The notes beneath the pieces were generated by a model that had not been told where the DNA came from, did no database searches, and saw nothing but the letters and a program-made list of their open reading frames with translations. 9,990 bases of DNA from Bacteroidales bacterium (GTDB taxonomy: Bacteria > Bacteroidota > Bacteroidia > Bacteroidales > WCHB1-69): positions 1 through 9,990 of the forward strand of contig JAIRTU010000178.1 in the NCBI GenBank assembly GCA_031254735.1. The letters are read 5' to 3'. The position numbers and the translations under genes are program-made. The first letter of the stretch is position 1; every line of letters starts with the position of its first letter. Shown here one piece after another: positions 1-6,166 of this stretch.

Positions 1-12
1 TGTCTGAACTGT

Positions 13-212
13 GATTTATGGGATTAATGAGATTAAGCTCTACCGTTTCATCATTGCATCATTATTCACTATTCGTTATTCGTTATTCACTATTTTTGCG
101 GACTTTCAGTCCTCAATGTCCGGATGTTGTAATTCGTAATTTCTTTTTACCACAAAGGCGACACAGAGTACACAAAGACGTTTTTCCGAAAACGCCAGAG
201 CATAATCATGCC
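13..212. repeat. Patch of dispersed intergenic repeat fragments
   Basis: No convincing gene is present here; the short open frames on both strands run through low-complexity repeats. Recognisable pieces are a 14-base motif at 13-26 whose reverse complement recurs at 6082-6095, a tandem ATTCGTT/ATTCACT array at 61-110 (separate entry), a small hairpin GGACT-TTC-AGTCC at 100-112, and a CACAAAG/CACAGAG-type run at about 151-178. A second hairpin, CGTTTT-TCCG-AAAACG, lies at 179-194. The stretch 186-207 matches 6065-6086 at 19 of 22 bases in the same orientation. From general knowledge, such motifs recur between genes in many Bacteroidota genomes. Their function is unknown, and calling them dispersed repeats here rests on the internal matches plus that recollection. 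Confidence 0.55.
61..110 (+). repeat. Left copy of long inverted repeat (partner 5632-5688)
   Basis: Positions 71-110 are identical over 40 bases to the reverse complement of 5632-5671. The next ten bases (61-70) match the reverse complement of 5679-5688, with seven extra bases in the right copy (5672-5678). The unit contains tandem ATTCGTT and ATTCACT words and ends in the hairpin-forming GGACTTTCAGTCC. The two copies lie about 5.5 kb apart and face each other around the four envelope genes. The match is directly visible; any role in recombination is inference. Confidence 0.85.
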
Positions 213-438
213 GGTCGGTCAATTCCTGTATCAAATGCGATTGCCTCGTTTCTTTTCGTTTTGCCACAGCGATCTTTCGTTTTGTGATCTTCCTCTTTCG
301 TTTGAATGAGCTTTTTTGTTGCAAGTTTTGAGACCGAATTTGCGTTTGAACAGAGCATGTCGCAAATGCCGATTTTGGCTATTGAGGGATATTCATACGT
401 TTTCTATCGAAGAAATTGCTCATTTTGTTGATTTTTTG

Positions 439-469
439 TTGGTCTGTTTTATTTTTTATTATACTTTTG
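439..469 (+). promoter_or_regulatory. Probable promoter of the lytS/lytTR-type operon
   Basis: TACTTTTG at 462-469 fits the Bacteroidota -7 consensus TAnnTTTG. TTGG at 439-442 is a possible -33 element; the start-to-end distance of 31 bases is slightly longer than at the other two candidate promoters here (28 and 29). The predicted start point near 476 gives a long leader containing the 554-605 hairpin. The consensus match is visible; activity is inferred. Confidence 0.45.
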
Positions 470-553
470 CAATAGGTAGAACAATCTATCTATGATCAAC
501 AATCAATTAATAAGTTAATAATTTAATGTTTTTTTCATATTTGTTTGTGGTTT

Positions 554-605
554 TATGGAATGTCTTGATTCTATTTCAGTTTCGGGGCATTCCATATCCT
601 TTTTG
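554..605 (+). promoter_or_regulatory. Leader hairpin with T-rich tail, possible attenuator or terminator
   Basis: Positions 554-564 pair with 586-596 over 11 base pairs, one of them a T-G wobble. The core is ATGGAATG against CATTCCAT, and the loop is about 21 bases. TCCTTTTTG follows almost directly. This is the shape of an intrinsic terminator, although the stem is only moderately GC-rich and the loop is large. It sits about 80 bases downstream of the candidate promoter and 69 bases before the kinase start. It could end a short RNA, attenuate the operon, or be an RNA- or protein-binding leader element. Confidence 0.4.
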
Positions 606-673
606 TATGAGGGGAACAAATTTTTTGTATGTCGAACGAATTTTTATTAACAGAAGAATATAAAAATTAAAAT

Positions 674-1834
674 ATGTTAAAAAATAAGAAATTTCATTAT
701 TTCGAGATCGGGTTATATGTCTTTATTGGCATTATTTCCATTGTCATTCCTATTTTTATGCATCTATATGAAGGAACTATCAATTGGAATTTGGTTTATC
801 TGAAATGGATACGGTTGATTCCTTTCCTTCTTATTTTCTTGGTAAACAACTTTATTCTGTCGCCCAAACTGTTGTTTCGGTCAAAATATCCGGCTTATAT
901 CCTTTCGTGTTTTGTTTTGTTAATATGTATTGCATTTGCCGACAGTGCATTTATGGAATCTCGGAAAAGAAATCGGGAAAAAGCACTTATGGAAGAATTA
1001 TCGCAAATCAACGGCTGTGAACATACGCTTCTCAAAACCGAAAAAGTCGATTCGACTCATCTTGCCTGCTCTCAAACGAAAATGGAAGAAAAATCGTTTC
1101 TGCAGAAAATTCCGATACACAACAAGCGATTGTTTTTCTGCTTTAGCATTCTGTCTATCGGACTGTTAATTATCGGTTTTAATTCGGGCGTTAAAATATT
1201 TGTCTATTGGTCGACCGAAAGAGAAGAACGCAACGAGAAAGAACGGCATTATCTCACCACCGAGCTGGCGTATCTCAAACAGCAGGTCAGCCCTCATTTT
1301 TTCATGAACACGCTCAACAACATTCACGCACTCATCGACATAAACGCAGATCAGGCAAAAGATGCCATTGTTAAACTTTCTCGTCTGATGCGATATTTGC
1401 TCTACGAAGTCGAAGCCGAAAAGATTTTATTGAGTAAAGAATTGGAATTTATGGAAAGTTATATCGAACTTATGCGGTTGCGTTATGACGAAGCCAAACT
1501 TTCTATCAAAATTACCTATTCCAAAGAGGCACAATCGGTTTATGTGCCGTCGTTGCTGTTTTTGCCTTTGGTTGAAAATGCGTTTAAACATGGCGTGAGC
1601 AATAAATCGAAGTCGTTTGTTGACATAGACTTTAAGACGAAAGACAATATGCTTGTTTTCAATATTATAAATAGTAATTTTCCGAAAATTTCCACCGGAT
1701 TCAACGAAACGTCGGGTATAGGATTAGAAAATATCTGCAAGCGGCTGAATTTGATTTATGGCGACAACTATGTTTTAACTATTTGTCCCAATGATGAAAT
1801 TTTTGATGTTTCACTTTCAATTCCAAAATCATGA
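674..1834 (+). CDS. LytS-type sensor histidine kinase
   Basis: This 386-residue membrane histidine kinase would phosphorylate the LytTR regulator encoded directly downstream. Four hydrophobic segments are visible at about residues 12-32, 48-62, 74-92 and 153-178. A basic loop lies between the second and third (SPKLLFRSKYP), as expected of a cytoplasmic loop. A hydrophilic stretch at 93-152 separates the third and fourth and, by parity, would be periplasmic; it contains Cys115 and Cys132. A charged linker (180-200) leads to the His_kinase signature LKQQVSPHFFMNTLNN with phospho-acceptor His208. The ATPase region follows, with an N-box in LVENAFKHG (Asn302) and a glycine box SGIGLENI at 347-354. 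The ATG at 674 has only a weak A-rich upstream region, usual for this phylum. The family assignment is firm. The signal sensed cannot be read from the sequence. Confidence 0.93.
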   Translation: MLKNKKFHYFEIGLYVFIGIISIVIPIFMHLYEGTINWNLVYLKWIRLIPFLLIFLVNNFILSPKLLFRSKYPAYILSCFVLLICIAFADSAFMESRKRNREKALMEELSQINGCEHTLLKTEKVDSTHLACSQTKMEEKSFLQKIPIHNKRLFFCFSILSIGLLIIGFNSGVKIFVYWSTEREERNEKERHYLTTELAYLKQQVSPHFFMNTLNNIHALIDINADQAKDAIVKLSRLMRYLLYEVEAEKILLSKELEFMESYIELMRLRYDEAKLSIKITYSKEAQSVYVPSLLFLPLVENAFKHGVSNKSKSFVDIDFKTKDNMLVFNIINSNFPKISTGFNETSGIGLENICKRLNLIYGDNYVLTICPNDEIFDVSLSIPKS

Positions 1835-2547
1835 AATTAAGATGTATAGCAATCGATGATGAGCCTCTGGCTCTTAAACAAATTCAATCGTATATCGGGA
1901 AAACCGATTTTCTCTCGCTTCAAGGCAGTTTTCCAAACGCATTGGAGGCTTTTGACAAAGTCAATGAAACCCGACCGGATTTGTTATTTGTAGATATTAA
2001 TATGCCGGAACTGAACGGAATAGACTTCGTAAAAATGTTGGATTATCCTGTAATGATAATATTTACAACCGCTTACGATGAATATGCCGTAGAAGGATTT
2101 AAGTTGGACGCCATAGATTATCTGCTTAAGCCGATTTCGTATGCCGGCTTTTTGAAAGCCGCCAACAAAGCAAGAGAACTTTTCGAGTTGAAACGCAATG
2201 CCAAAGAAACCGTATCGGTAGATAATAATTATCTGTTTGTCAAATCGGATTACCGAGTTGTACGGATTAGGTACGAAGACATCAAATATGTTGTAAGTCA
2301 GCGAGAATATGTGCAAATGTTCCTGTCGGACGGCTCTTCGGTGATAACGCTGTTGAGCATGAAATCGGTGGAGGAACGTTTACCCAAAGATATTTTTATG
2401 CGAGTACATCGTTCCTATATTGTCAATGTCAATAAAATTACCGTTATTGAACGTCAACGCATAGTCTTCGATAAGAAAATCTATATTCCCATCGGCGACT
2501 TGTACAAAGAAAATTTTGATAACTACGTAAAAAAACATTTTCTGTAA
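1831..2547 (+). CDS. LytTR-family response regulator
   Basis: This 238-residue cytoplasmic transcription regulator is the partner of the preceding kinase. The receiver domain (about 1-115) has the acidic pocket IDDE (Asp9, Asp10), phospho-acceptor Asp55 in LLFVDINMPE, the conserved Thr in FTTAY (about 80) and Lys100 in YLLKPI. A LytTR DNA-binding domain occupies about 131-236, with the typical FMRVHRSYIVNV motif. The start codon overlaps the kinase stop as ATGA, and there is no clear ribosome binding site, so translational coupling is likely. LytTR proteins bind paired direct repeats upstream of their targets. I found no convincing pair in this window, so its targets, including the neighbouring peptidase genes, are unproven. 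Confidence 0.95.
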   Translation: MKLRCIAIDDEPLALKQIQSYIGKTDFLSLQGSFPNALEAFDKVNETRPDLLFVDINMPELNGIDFVKMLDYPVMIIFTTAYDEYAVEGFKLDAIDYLLKPISYAGFLKAANKARELFELKRNAKETVSVDNNYLFVKSDYRVVRIRYEDIKYVVSQREYVQMFLSDGSSVITLLSMKSVEERLPKDIFMRVHRSYIVNVNKITVIERQRIVFDKKIYIPIGDLYKENFDNYVKKHFL

Positions 2548-2713
2548 CGTAAAAAATAAAGATTATACAACATAAAATCATCACCGGCAAACGAAGTGAA
2601 ACACCATTGTCGCCGGCTGCTTTGCGGTGCGATGTCTCAAAAAAACAAACAGTGTGTAATGAGAAATTCGACGATATTTTCGCCGGTTTGATATATTTGT
2701 TCTTTAAAAGGTC

Positions 2714-2742
2714 TTTCTTTATTTCTTTTTTTATTACCTTTG
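2714..2742 (+). promoter_or_regulatory. Promoter of the secreted M23/LysM gene
   Basis: TACCTTTG at 2735-2742 is an exact TAnnTTTG -7 match. TTTC at 2714-2717 is a near-consensus -33 element at the right distance (29 bases end to end). The start point would be near 2749, shortly before the possible start codons at 2766 and 2784. The rest of the 218-base gap after the regulator gene has no clear terminator; CACCG/CGGTG pairing around 2583-2632 encloses too large a loop to call. Confidence 0.55.
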
Positions 2743-2783
2743 TATAAAAGAGCGGCAGATAAACAATGCTTTTAGAAAACAAG

Positions 2784-4568
2784 ATGAAATTTTGGAGTAA
2801 AGAATATATATTGTTGGGAATGTTCTTGTGCTTTTCGGTGCAAGTGTCGGCGGCAGACACCCCCCCCAAGTTGAAAAAGAATCAGACAGATACCTGCTTC
2901 CCCGCTTTGTTGGAAAAGTCGGCGGCTTTGAACAAACAGATAAAACGGATAAACAATAAACATAATGATAATTTCTTGTATGTTGTGCCTGTTTGGAATT
3001 ATCGTTTTACAACATCGAGCCGACAGGAGAAAACGCTTTCTTCTTTTCTGTCTCTCTCGGAAAATGCCATTTGCAGTGCAAGAAACAAGACTGTTGATTA
3101 TTGCCCGAATATAGCTGATGTTTTCACCATGAAAGGCGTTGCTTTGTTGTACAAAAAAGAATACAGCCAAGCATACCGGGTATTTGATACGGTAGTTGCT
3201 CACTATCAATATGCACGCAGTTGGATGTCGGCATGTCTTTGGCGGGTTCATGCTTTGCTTTTTATGGAAGATTATGCAACGGCAGAATTGTTGTTGTCGG
3301 AAATCGACCAATCTTCTAGTCTTGTTGAATTTAATGATGTTATCCATTACGAGATTATACAGGCAGATTTGTTGATCAAAACCTTTCGGTACGAAGAAGC
3401 CCTGTCTCATCTGTTGAATCTGGAACGGATAGATTTGGATGCAAAAATAAAAGTAAGAGTGAAATTCGGTATTGCTCAAATATATGATAATATCGGCGAA
3501 CACGAAATGGCGTTGTTGTATTATAACGATTTGATGAGGCGATCGATACCGGGAAAATTGATGTCTTCGTATGTGGTTACTTATCGGCATTTTGCTCAAC
3601 AGTTATTGTTGCAACAGCAATTGTTGGCGGTTGCTCCCGTGGAAGAAACGGAGGCAGAATCGGAAGAATTTGAACCCACCATTGTAGAAAGTTCTCACGA
3701 CAGTACGTTTTTCGATGCGGATTATCCTTATTATTTCAACGATTTGGCAGCCATGTTTTTTCTTGATGAATCGCAGAACGCGGCTGACGATAATAAAGAT
3801 ACTTCGGATTACGGAGAAGAACAGCATAAATTATACATAACAACAGAAATGTTGGAAACGGTGTTTGAAAATTGGGATTCGCTGTCTATCCATATCTCCA
3901 AAACAGATTTCAGCAATATGACAGATACCATTTATCTGCCGTTGTTGGAAGAGGGAAAAGCATACGCCTTGCCATCTTTCAATCCTGTTGTTTCCCGGTT
4001 TGGGTGGCGGCGTTACCGTTATCATTACGGCATCGATTTCAAACAGTCGGTGGGAGACAGCATATATTGTGTTTTTGACGGAATTGTACGCATTGCCAGA
4101 CGCAATCGCACGTATGGAAATATCATTATTGTTCGTCATTACAACGGATTGGAAACGTTTTATGCTCATTGCTCCAAATTGTTGGCAGAACCCAATCAGG
4201 AAGTGAAAACAGGCGATATAATTGCGTTGGCGGGAAATACAGGACGTTCCACAGGACCGCATCTGCATTTTGAAACCCGATATAAAGGTATGGCTTTCAA
4301 TCCCGAATATATAATAGATTTTGAAAACGGAAAACTCATCTCCGATACGTTGATGATAACCAAAGAGATATTCAATTATCGACGTTCAAGTTCGTCCGCT
4401 TCTGCTTCTGCTTCTTCTTCGGTCGGATCGGAATATTACAGCGTGCGTTTGGGAGATACTTTGTCGGTCATTGCAAAAAAACACAGAACAACTGTCGCCT
4501 CTCTCAAACGACTCAACGGACTAAAATATGATTTTATTCGAGAAGGACAACGTTTGCGCATTCGGTAG
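2784..4568 (+). CDS. Secreted M23 metallopeptidase with N-terminal helical repeats and C-terminal LysM
   Basis: A predicted exported peptidoglycan hydrolase of 594 residues. The ATG at 2784 is preferred because MKFWSKEYILLGMF begins a clean signal peptide ending VSA-AD (cut after about residue 23); the ATG at 2766 would add six residues including an acidic one. Residues about 107-255 are helical with TPR-like character (for example KEYSQAYRVFDTVV and EDYATAELLLSEID), suggesting protein contacts. An acidic, low-complexity linker spans about 285-349. The M23 domain (about 396-512) has the HxxxD pair His414/Asp418, His462 in YAHCS, and HLHFE with His493 and His495, a full ligand and catalytic set. 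A Ser/Ala-rich linker then leads to a LysM domain (about 551-594, YYSVRLGDTLSVIA to the end), which binds glycan. It has its own promoter, and the second M23 gene follows after 48 bases. A run of eight C residues just after the signal peptide is a possible slippage site. Confidence 0.9.
   Translation: MKFWSKEYILLGMFLCFSVQVSAADTPPKLKKNQTDTCFPALLEKSAALNKQIKRINNKHNDNFLYVVPVWNYRFTTSSRQEKTLSSFLSLSENAICSARNKTVDYCPNIADVFTMKGVALLYKKEYSQAYRVFDTVVAHYQYARSWMSACLWRVHALLFMEDYATAELLLSEIDQSSSLVEFNDVIHYEIIQADLLIKTFRYEEALSHLLNLERIDLDAKIKVRVKFGIAQIYDNIGEHEMALLYYNDLMRRSIPGKLMSSYVVTYRHFAQQLLLQQQLLAVAPVEETEAESEEFEPTIVESSHDSTFFDADYPYYFNDLAAMFFLDESQNAADDNKDTSDYGEEQHKLYITTEMLETVFENWDSLSIHISKTDFSNMTDTIYLPLLEEGKAYALPSFNPVVSRFGWRRYRYHYGIDFKQSVGDSIYCVFDGIVRIARRNRTYGNIIIVRHYNGLETFYAHCSKLLAEPNQEVKTGDIIALAGNTGRSTGPHLHFETRYKGMAFNPEYIIDFENGKLISDTLMITKEIFNYRRSSSSASASASSSVGSEYYSVRLGDTLSVIAKKHRTTVASLKRLNGLKYDFIREGQRLRIR
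2860..2867 (+). repeat. C8 homopolymer tract inside the M23/LysM gene
   Basis: Eight consecutive C residues encode part of Thr-Pro-Pro directly after the predicted signal peptide, in an otherwise AT-rich gene. Loss of one C would give a TGA stop three codons after the first Thr codon. Gain of one C would give a TAA stop at present positions 2957-2959. Either slip would abolish the enzyme. Tracts of this type can mediate phase variation, but eight bases is short, and variation is not shown here. Confidence 0.6.
4398..4415 (+). repeat. GCTTCT hexanucleotide repeat in linker
   Basis: Three perfect GCTTCT units encode alternating Ala-Ser in the Ser/Ala linker between the M23 and LysM domains. 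Because the unit is six bases, copy-number change would alter linker length by two residues without shifting the frame. Confidence 0.6.
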
Positions 4569-4576
4569 AATACTAA

Positions 4577-4627
4577 ATGAAGAAATTTAGCGTTTCCCAA
4601 AAGAGAATATACAGACGTGAAATATAA
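4577..4627 (+). other. Possible 16-codon leader ORF overlapping the next gene start
   Basis: An ATG nine bases after the M23/LysM stop opens a 16-residue frame (MKKFSVSQKRIYRREI) ending at TAA 4625-4627, so it overlaps the GTG start at 4617 by 11 bases in a different frame. It could couple translation into the downstream gene, or it could be chance. It is unlikely to be a frameshifted N-terminus, because the downstream gene already has a complete-looking start. Confidence 0.25.
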
Positions 4628-5564
4628 GTTCAACCATAAATCGCTCTCTTTTGAAAGGGCAAAAGCTACACCGTTACAAGTATTTAAACAGATACTTTCT
4701 TATCTTGCGGCGGCTGTTGCTTTTGCCGCAGTAACTCTTATTTTCTACACTTTTCTCTTTGAATCGCCCAAAGAAAAACGGCTGAAAAGAGAATTGCAGG
4801 ATTATCATCAAACAATTTCTTTGATTGAAAAAAGAATGGATTTGTTGTCGGCTGTTTTGCAGGATTTGGAAGAAAAAGACAATAATTTATATCGTGCCAT
4901 TCTGGATGCCGCCCCGCCCGACAGAGATATACAAATTGGCGATTTGCAGAGTTATTATGCTTTGTTGTCTTCGCGAAACCATTCGGAGGCGTTGAATCAA
5001 CTTCAATTAAAGACAAGTGTCCTCACCCAACGTGCGCAACATCAACTTTTGTCGTACGAACGTTTGTGGGAGCTGGCACAGGAAAAAGACGCTATTCAGG
5101 CTTCTATTCCCGCTATCTCGCCTGTAAAAAATCCGACGGTCATTTCAGGATTCGGAATGCGTTATCATCCCATTTATAAAATTTCGCGTCCTCACACAGG
5201 CATTGATCTCATCGGAAAAAGCGGAACGCCCATTTATGCAACGGCAGACGGTGTGGTTGTGTCGAATCCCGACGGCTATTCGGGGTACGGGATTACCGTT
5301 ATTCTCGATCACGGAAGAGGGTATCAAACCTTGTATGCTCATCTTTCCAAGAAAAATGTTAAAGAAGGACAAAGGGTGAAAAGGGGAGAAGTGATTGGTT
5401 TTATGGGAACTACGGGTCTGTCGGTGGGAGTACATTTGCATTATGAAGTTATCAAAAACGGAGAGAAAGTAAATCCTGTTCATTATTTCTTTGGCGATCT
5501 CAGTCCCGAAGAATATAATAAAATCTTGCAGCAAGCCTCGGAGGTAAATCAATCGCTGTCGTGA
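4617..5564 (+). CDS. Membrane-anchored coiled-coil M23 metallopeptidase
   Basis: A 315-residue predicted inner-membrane protein with its peptidase domain in the periplasm, acting on peptidoglycan cross-links. A short basic N-terminus (KYKFNHKSLSFERAK) precedes one hydrophobic segment at about residues 26-48, then a charged, probably coiled-coil region at about 52-95 and a helical linker. The M23 domain (about 172-295) begins at SGFGMRYHP. It has His193 and Asp197 in PHTGIDL, His242 in LYAHLS, and His273 and His275 in VHLHYE, so every expected ligand is present. The start is GTG with AAGAGAA at 4601-4607 as a plausible ribosome binding site; no ATG exists in frame between it and the upstream in-frame stop at 4578-4580. 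It lies 48 bases after the secreted M23 gene with no visible promoter, so co-transcription is likely. The exact bond cleaved is unknown. Confidence 0.9.
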   Translation: MKYKFNHKSLSFERAKATPLQVFKQILSYLAAAVAFAAVTLIFYTFLFESPKEKRLKRELQDYHQTISLIEKRMDLLSAVLQDLEEKDNNLYRAILDAAPPDRDIQIGDLQSYYALLSSRNHSEALNQLQLKTSVLTQRAQHQLLSYERLWELAQEKDAIQASIPAISPVKNPTVISGFGMRYHPIYKISRPHTGIDLIGKSGTPIYATADGVVVSNPDGYSGYGITVILDHGRGYQTLYAHLSKKNVKEGQRVKRGEVIGFMGTTGLSVGVHLHYEVIKNGEKVNPVHYFFGDLSPEEYNKILQQASEVNQSLS

Positions 5565-5631
5565 TGTTTTTTGTTTTGTCAAGGCGTCAATGAGCGTCTG
5601 GGTGATTGTTGTTGCAAAAAAATCGAAAAGC

Positions 5632-5688
5632 ACTGAAAGTCCGCAAAAATAGTGAATAACGAATAACGAATAACTAATAGTGAATAAT
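5632..5688 (-). repeat. Right copy of long inverted repeat (partner 61-110)
   Basis: Bases 5632-5671 are the exact reverse complement of 71-110, and 5679-5688 that of 61-70. Seven extra bases at 5672-5678 make this copy longer. The GGACT/AGTCC hairpin of the left copy is partly broken here (CACTGAAAGTCC), so the two copies have diverged at that end. Confidence 0.85.
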
Positions 5689-5745
5689 AATATCGTTTTT
5701 GTCGGTATTATCAATGCTTGTCGATAAATCCGTTCGGCTTAGGCT

Positions 5746-6025
5746 CTGCCCGGTACGGAATATTCGGGCAGCCTCCAGCTGCCGCACAAGTTTGGTAACA
5801 TTCTTCGAGCAATATTGAACTCCTAACGGAGTTCCGGTTGTGGTGTTGCGTTCTTTACCCCTAACTACGGCTTCGCCTTGCAAGGGTTTATCCATATTGA
5901 AGTCCTATCGGACTTTTCTTGCTGTCTAAACGATGATTTTGTCCGGAGGACAATATTTTCATAACCGCAGGTCGCCGACCTGCGGAAAATGTACGCACTC
6001 GTCCCTGCTGCCCGGAGGGCAGGAC
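5746..6025. repeat. Array of small perfect hairpins with two loop classes
   Basis: At least seven short inverted repeats lie in 280 bases. CTGCCCG/CGGGCAG is at 5746-5752 and 5765-5771, competing with GGCAGC-CTCCA-GCTGCC at 5767-5783. GAACTCC-TAAC-GGAGTTC is at 5817-5834, AAGTCC-TATC-GGACTT at 5900-5915, TTGTCC-GGA-GGACAA at 5939-5953, CCGCAGGTC-GCC-GACCTGCGG at 5965-5985, and CTGCCC-GGA-GGGCAG at 6008-6022. Loops fall mostly into TA[A/T]C and GGA types, while the stems differ and remain perfectly paired. No transposase or CRISPR-like spacing accompanies them. They look like a family of degenerate intergenic hairpin elements; whether they act as RNA or DNA structures is unknown. Confidence 0.7.
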
Positions 6026-6109
6026 TAAAATAGTGGTTAGTGATAACCGGTTAATTTCGCACTCCCGAAAACGACAACGCATAATCCCATAAATCTCAAA
6101 AATCATAGG

Positions 6110-6137
6110 TTGGACAATTAAAAAAGTTGTACCTTTG
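6110..6137 (+). promoter_or_regulatory. prfA promoter
   Basis: TACCTTTG at 6130-6137 matches the Bacteroidota -7 element exactly, with TTGG at 6110-6113 as the -33 element (28 bases end to end). A start near 6144 would leave a leader of about 23 bases containing the purine-rich AGAAGAAAAAG before the prfA ATG. Confidence 0.65.
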
Positions 6138-6166
6138 CACGCTTTTAGAATACAGAAGAAAAAGAT

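Larger units (their letters stand above)
213..673. other. Gene-free region upstream of the sensor kinase
   Basis: I see no protein-coding gene or tRNA here. The sequence is strongly T-rich. It contains a probable promoter at 439-469 and a hairpin with a T-rich tail at 554-605. The rest, including 213-438 and 606-673, shows nothing I can assign. If transcription starts near 476, the sensor kinase has a leader of roughly 200 bases, which is long for a simple leader. Confidence 0.5.
5565..6166. other. Gene-free intergenic region filled with repeats and hairpins
   Basis: About 600 bases without a convincing gene. Open frames on the minus strand run through hairpin repeats and have no recognisable domain. 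Contents in order: a T-rich stretch after the M23 stop with no good terminator (5565-5631), the right copy of the long inverted repeat (5632-5688), a series of hairpins (5746-6025), sequence related to the left repeat patch (6065-6095), and the prfA promoter (6110-6137). Confidence 0.6.

Noticed and set aside
18..324. Open frames of 89 and 72 codons on opposite strands at the left end
   Set aside because: Both are made largely of tandem ATTCGTT-type and CACAAAG-type repeats, have no domain or signal I recognise, and overlap each other; treated as repeat sequence.
511..584. Possible LytTR binding boxes (TAAGTTAAT at 511-519, TCAGTTTCG at 576-584)
   Set aside because: LytTR sites are normally paired direct repeats about two helical turns apart. 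These two are 65 bases apart and the second has a mismatch, so this is likely chance in AT-rich sequence.
4577..4620. Frameshift joining the 4577 ATG to the second M23 gene
   Set aside because: The gene from GTG 4617 already has a natural short basic N-terminus, a membrane segment and a plausible ribosome binding site, so no lost base needs to be assumed.
5565..5631. Terminator after the second M23 gene
   Set aside because: Only a long-range TTTTTTG/CAAAAAA pairing is visible, with a large loop and no GC-rich stem.
5746..6025. CRISPR-like array
   Set aside because: The hairpins share loop motifs but not a constant repeat sequence, and their spacing is irregular with no spacers.
5145..6106. 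Minus-strand open frames through 5145-5714, 5674-5895 and 5888-6106
   Set aside because: The first is mainly a shadow of the M23 gene. The others translate through the inverted repeat and the hairpins, without plausible protein features.
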